From Sphingomonas turrisvirgatae (lineage in GTDB: Bacteria; Pseudomonadota; Alphaproteobacteria; Sphingomonadales; Sphingomonadaceae): a stretch of DNA of 64,000 bases. The position numbers were made by a program, and so were the translations under genes. Shown in pieces: positions 62,425-64,000 of the stretch. Position 1 is the stretch's first letter. Every line of letters begins with the position of its first letter. The notes under the pieces are model-generated. The model had not been told where the DNA came from. It saw only the letters and a list, made by a program, of their open reading frames with translations, and ran no database searches. The stretch is from contig NZ_MDDS01000086.1 in assembly GCF_001721295.1 (NCBI RefSeq), forward strand, positions 1 to 64,000, written 5' to 3'.

Positions 62425-63531
62425 ATGCACGCGCCCGCCGGCCCGGCCGACGCCGATCGGGCATTCGCAAGGCTTCAGCTGATCCGCTCGCCGCGTATCG
62501 GGCCTGTCACCTATCGCCAGCTGATCGCGCGCTTCGGTGACGCCCGGGCGGCGCTCGACGCCTTGCCGCAGCTGGCGTTGCGCGGCGGCGGCGGCGCGCC
62601 GGCGAAACTGGCGCAGCCCGATGCGATCCGGCGCGAACTGGCGGCGGCGGCGAAGCTGGGCGCACGGCATGTCTTCCTCGACGATGCCGATTATCCGCGC
62701 TTGCTTGCCGAACTGGAGAATGCGCCCGCAGCGATGCTGGTGCGCGGCGACCTGTCGCTCACCGCGCGCAGCTGCGTGGCGATGGTCGGCGCGCGCAATG
62801 CTTCGGCGGCGGCGTGTCGTTTCGCGCGGCAGATCGCGCAGGGTCTGGCCCAAGAGGGCGTCACGGTCGTTTCAGGTCTTGCCCGCGGGATCGATACCTC
62901 CGCGCATCTGGGATCGATCGACGGCGGCACCGTCGGCGTGATCGCAAGCGGCATCGACATCGCCTTTCCGCCAGAAAATCGCGAGTTGCAGGAACGTGTC
63001 GCCAGCGAAGGGTTGCTGATCGCCGAACAGCCGCCCGGCACCGAACCGCTTGCGCGCCATTTCCCGTCCCGCAACCGCATCATCGCCGGTCTCGCGCTCG
63101 GCACGGTCGTGGTGGAGGCCGCGCCACGCTCGGGATCGCTCATCACGGCGCGGATCGCGGGCGAGGCGGGGCGTGACGTCATGGCCGTACCCGGATCCCC
63201 GCTCGATCCGCGCGCGCAAGGGTGCAACCTGCTGATCCGCGAAGGCGCGACGCTGATCCAAAGCGTCGAGGACATCGTGGAAGCAATCCGCCCGATCGAC
63301 ACGCGGGCAATGCGTGCGCCGATCAGCAGCTATACGGTCGAACCAGCCGCCGAACCCGGTGCTGCCGAACGGCGCGCGATCGAATCGCTGCTGGGGCCGG
63401 TGCCGGTCCCGGTCGACGAACTGATCCGCCAGGCTGCGCTGCCTTCCGCGACGGTTCAGCTGATGCTGCTCGAGCTTGAACTCAGCGGCCGACTCGAACG
63501 CCATGCCGGCGGGCGGGTCAGTCTGATCTGA
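62425..63531 (+). CDS. dprA: DNA-processing protein DprA
   Basis: A single-stranded-DNA-binding protein that loads RecA in natural transformation. The 368-residue protein has an N-terminal SAM-like region (LIRSPRIGPVTYRQLIARFGDA), the Rossmann domain (VAMVGARNASAAACRFARQIA, VSGLARGIDTSAHLGSIDGGTVGVIASG) and RSGSLITARIAGEAGRDVMAVPGSP. The C-terminal winged helix is also present. Other competence genes are not in the window. Confidence 0.94.
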   Translation: MHAPAGPADADRAFARLQLIRSPRIGPVTYRQLIARFGDARAALDALPQLALRGGGGAPAKLAQPDAIRRELAAAAKLGARHVFLDDADYPRLLAELENAPAAMLVRGDLSLTARSCVAMVGARNASAAACRFARQIAQGLAQEGVTVVSGLARGIDTSAHLGSIDGGTVGVIASGIDIAFPPENRELQERVASEGLLIAEQPPGTEPLARHFPSRNRIIAGLALGTVVVEAAPRSGSLITARIAGEAGRDVMAVPGSPLDPRAQGCNLLIREGATLIQSVEDIVEAIRPIDTRAMRAPISSYTVEPAAEPGAAERRAIESLLGPVPVPVDELIRQAALPSATVQLMLLELELSGRLERHAGGRVSLI

Positions 63532-63579
63532 CACACGCGCGACTCGCATCGGCGGGCAACAATCCCATATAGTCCGGTG

Positions 63580-64000
63580 ATGCTCAGGATCCTGCTGTTC
63601 CTCGCCGCGCTGGTCGTTCTCGCCTTTCTCGCGTTCGGCATCGTCGCACTGGGCGGCGCGGTGGTGGCCGCGGTCTTCGGCGTGCGCCGCGTGCGTCAGC
63701 GACTGGCCGCGCGCAAGTTCCAGCGGATGCGCCAGGCGACGCCGGCCAATCCACTCGACCAGGCCTGGAGCGATGTTGCGGGCGAGGCGGACTGGGCCGC
63801 CAGCCGGATCGCGGCCGCCCGCACCAGTTGTTCGCGGCTGCTGGCGATCGCCGATGCCGACCCGCTCGCCACCGATGCCGTGGACTGGGCCAATGTCGTG
63901 CGCCGTCGTGTGCCGGACCTCGTCGCGGCCTGCATGGCCGAGAGCGCGGACGCGACGCCCAGCGAGCGTCGCCGCAATCTGGAGGATTTGATCGAGAGCC
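63580..64000 (+). CDS. Membrane-anchored hypothetical protein (runs off the window)
   Basis: At least 140 residues, open at the 3' edge. The N-terminus is a strong membrane helix (ILLFLAALVVLAFLAFGIVALGG, about 3-27) followed by a basic stretch (RRVRQRLAARKFQRMRQ) and a soluble helical part with SDVAGEADWAASRIAAARTSCSRL. It lies directly after dprA, where topA often follows in this lineage, but the visible part is not TopA. No family is recognised. Confidence 0.6.
   Translation, partial: MLRILLFLAALVVLAFLAFGIVALGGAVVAAVFGVRRVRQRLAARKFQRMRQATPANPLDQAWSDVAGEADWAASRIAAARTSCSRLLAIADADPLATDAVDWANVVRRRVPDLVAACMAESADATPSERRRNLEDLIES

Overview
The window is a high-GC chromosomal segment from an alphaproteobacterium, most likely a sphingomonad (Sphingomonadaceae). 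Supporting signs are 5-aminolevulinate synthase (C4 heme route), a ppsR/hemE-type replication origin with GANTC sites, a GAAC-N7-GAAC SOS box in front of mmcB, a bacterial CDC48 ATPase, and small families (DUF1491, DUF6489, DUF3576) typical of the class. No phage, insertion sequence, CRISPR array or rRNA operon is visible. It is dense housekeeping DNA, with many 4-nt start/stop overlaps and frequent GTG/TTG starts.

Layout. 1-3.2 kb: the rimP-nusA-ylxR-infB operon on the minus strand, with infB cut by the window edge. 3.3-16.4 kb: a PQQ-type sugar dehydrogenase, two PaaI thioesterases, a crotonase, hemC-hemD and a membrane protein, tRNA-Gly, a thioredoxin-TPR protein with a Lon-like domain protein, a ubiquinone hydroxylase, FtsK and a LysR regulator. 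16.4-16.8 kb: a 322-bp gap with a parS-like site and a strong orphan terminator that probably ends a small RNA, then cdc48. 19-26.4 kb: transport, methyltransferase, msrB, PBP1A, metalloprotease, SCO and ankyrin genes. 26.4-33.3 kb: eleven consecutive minus-strand genes from mmcB to ppsR. 33.3-33.6 kb: the predicted chromosomal origin. 33.6-37.4 kb: hemE-hemJ, rho and a TerC-family gene on the plus strand. 38.7-44.4 kb: DUF6489-mnmE-mnmG-rsmG-parA-parB with two parS sites. 44.5-49.2 kb: leuS-lptE-holA and a lipoprotein. 49.4-58.9 kb: an outer-membrane protein, yggS, a HAD phosphatase, a DNA-repair set (PdeM, Lhr-C helicase, exonuclease) without its usual DNA ligase, and a sirtuin. 59.3-64 kb: hemA, murI, plsY, dprA and the start of a membrane protein.

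How it works together. The centre is the origin and segregation locus. Predicted oriC lies between ppsR and hemE, genes on both sides mostly run away from it, and parS sites lie about 17 kb to its left and 7-9 kb to its right, next to parA-parB. Heme synthesis is spread over three places (hemCD, hemE-hemJ, hemA). The most novel-looking items are the orphan-terminator small RNA before cdc48, whose CTCTCCT could pair with the cdc48 ribosome-binding site; the ligase-less repair cluster that contains a two-domain aspartic protease; a hairpin-rich leader before the TerC gene; a palindromic operator candidate upstream of hemA; and two families of intergenic inverted repeats.
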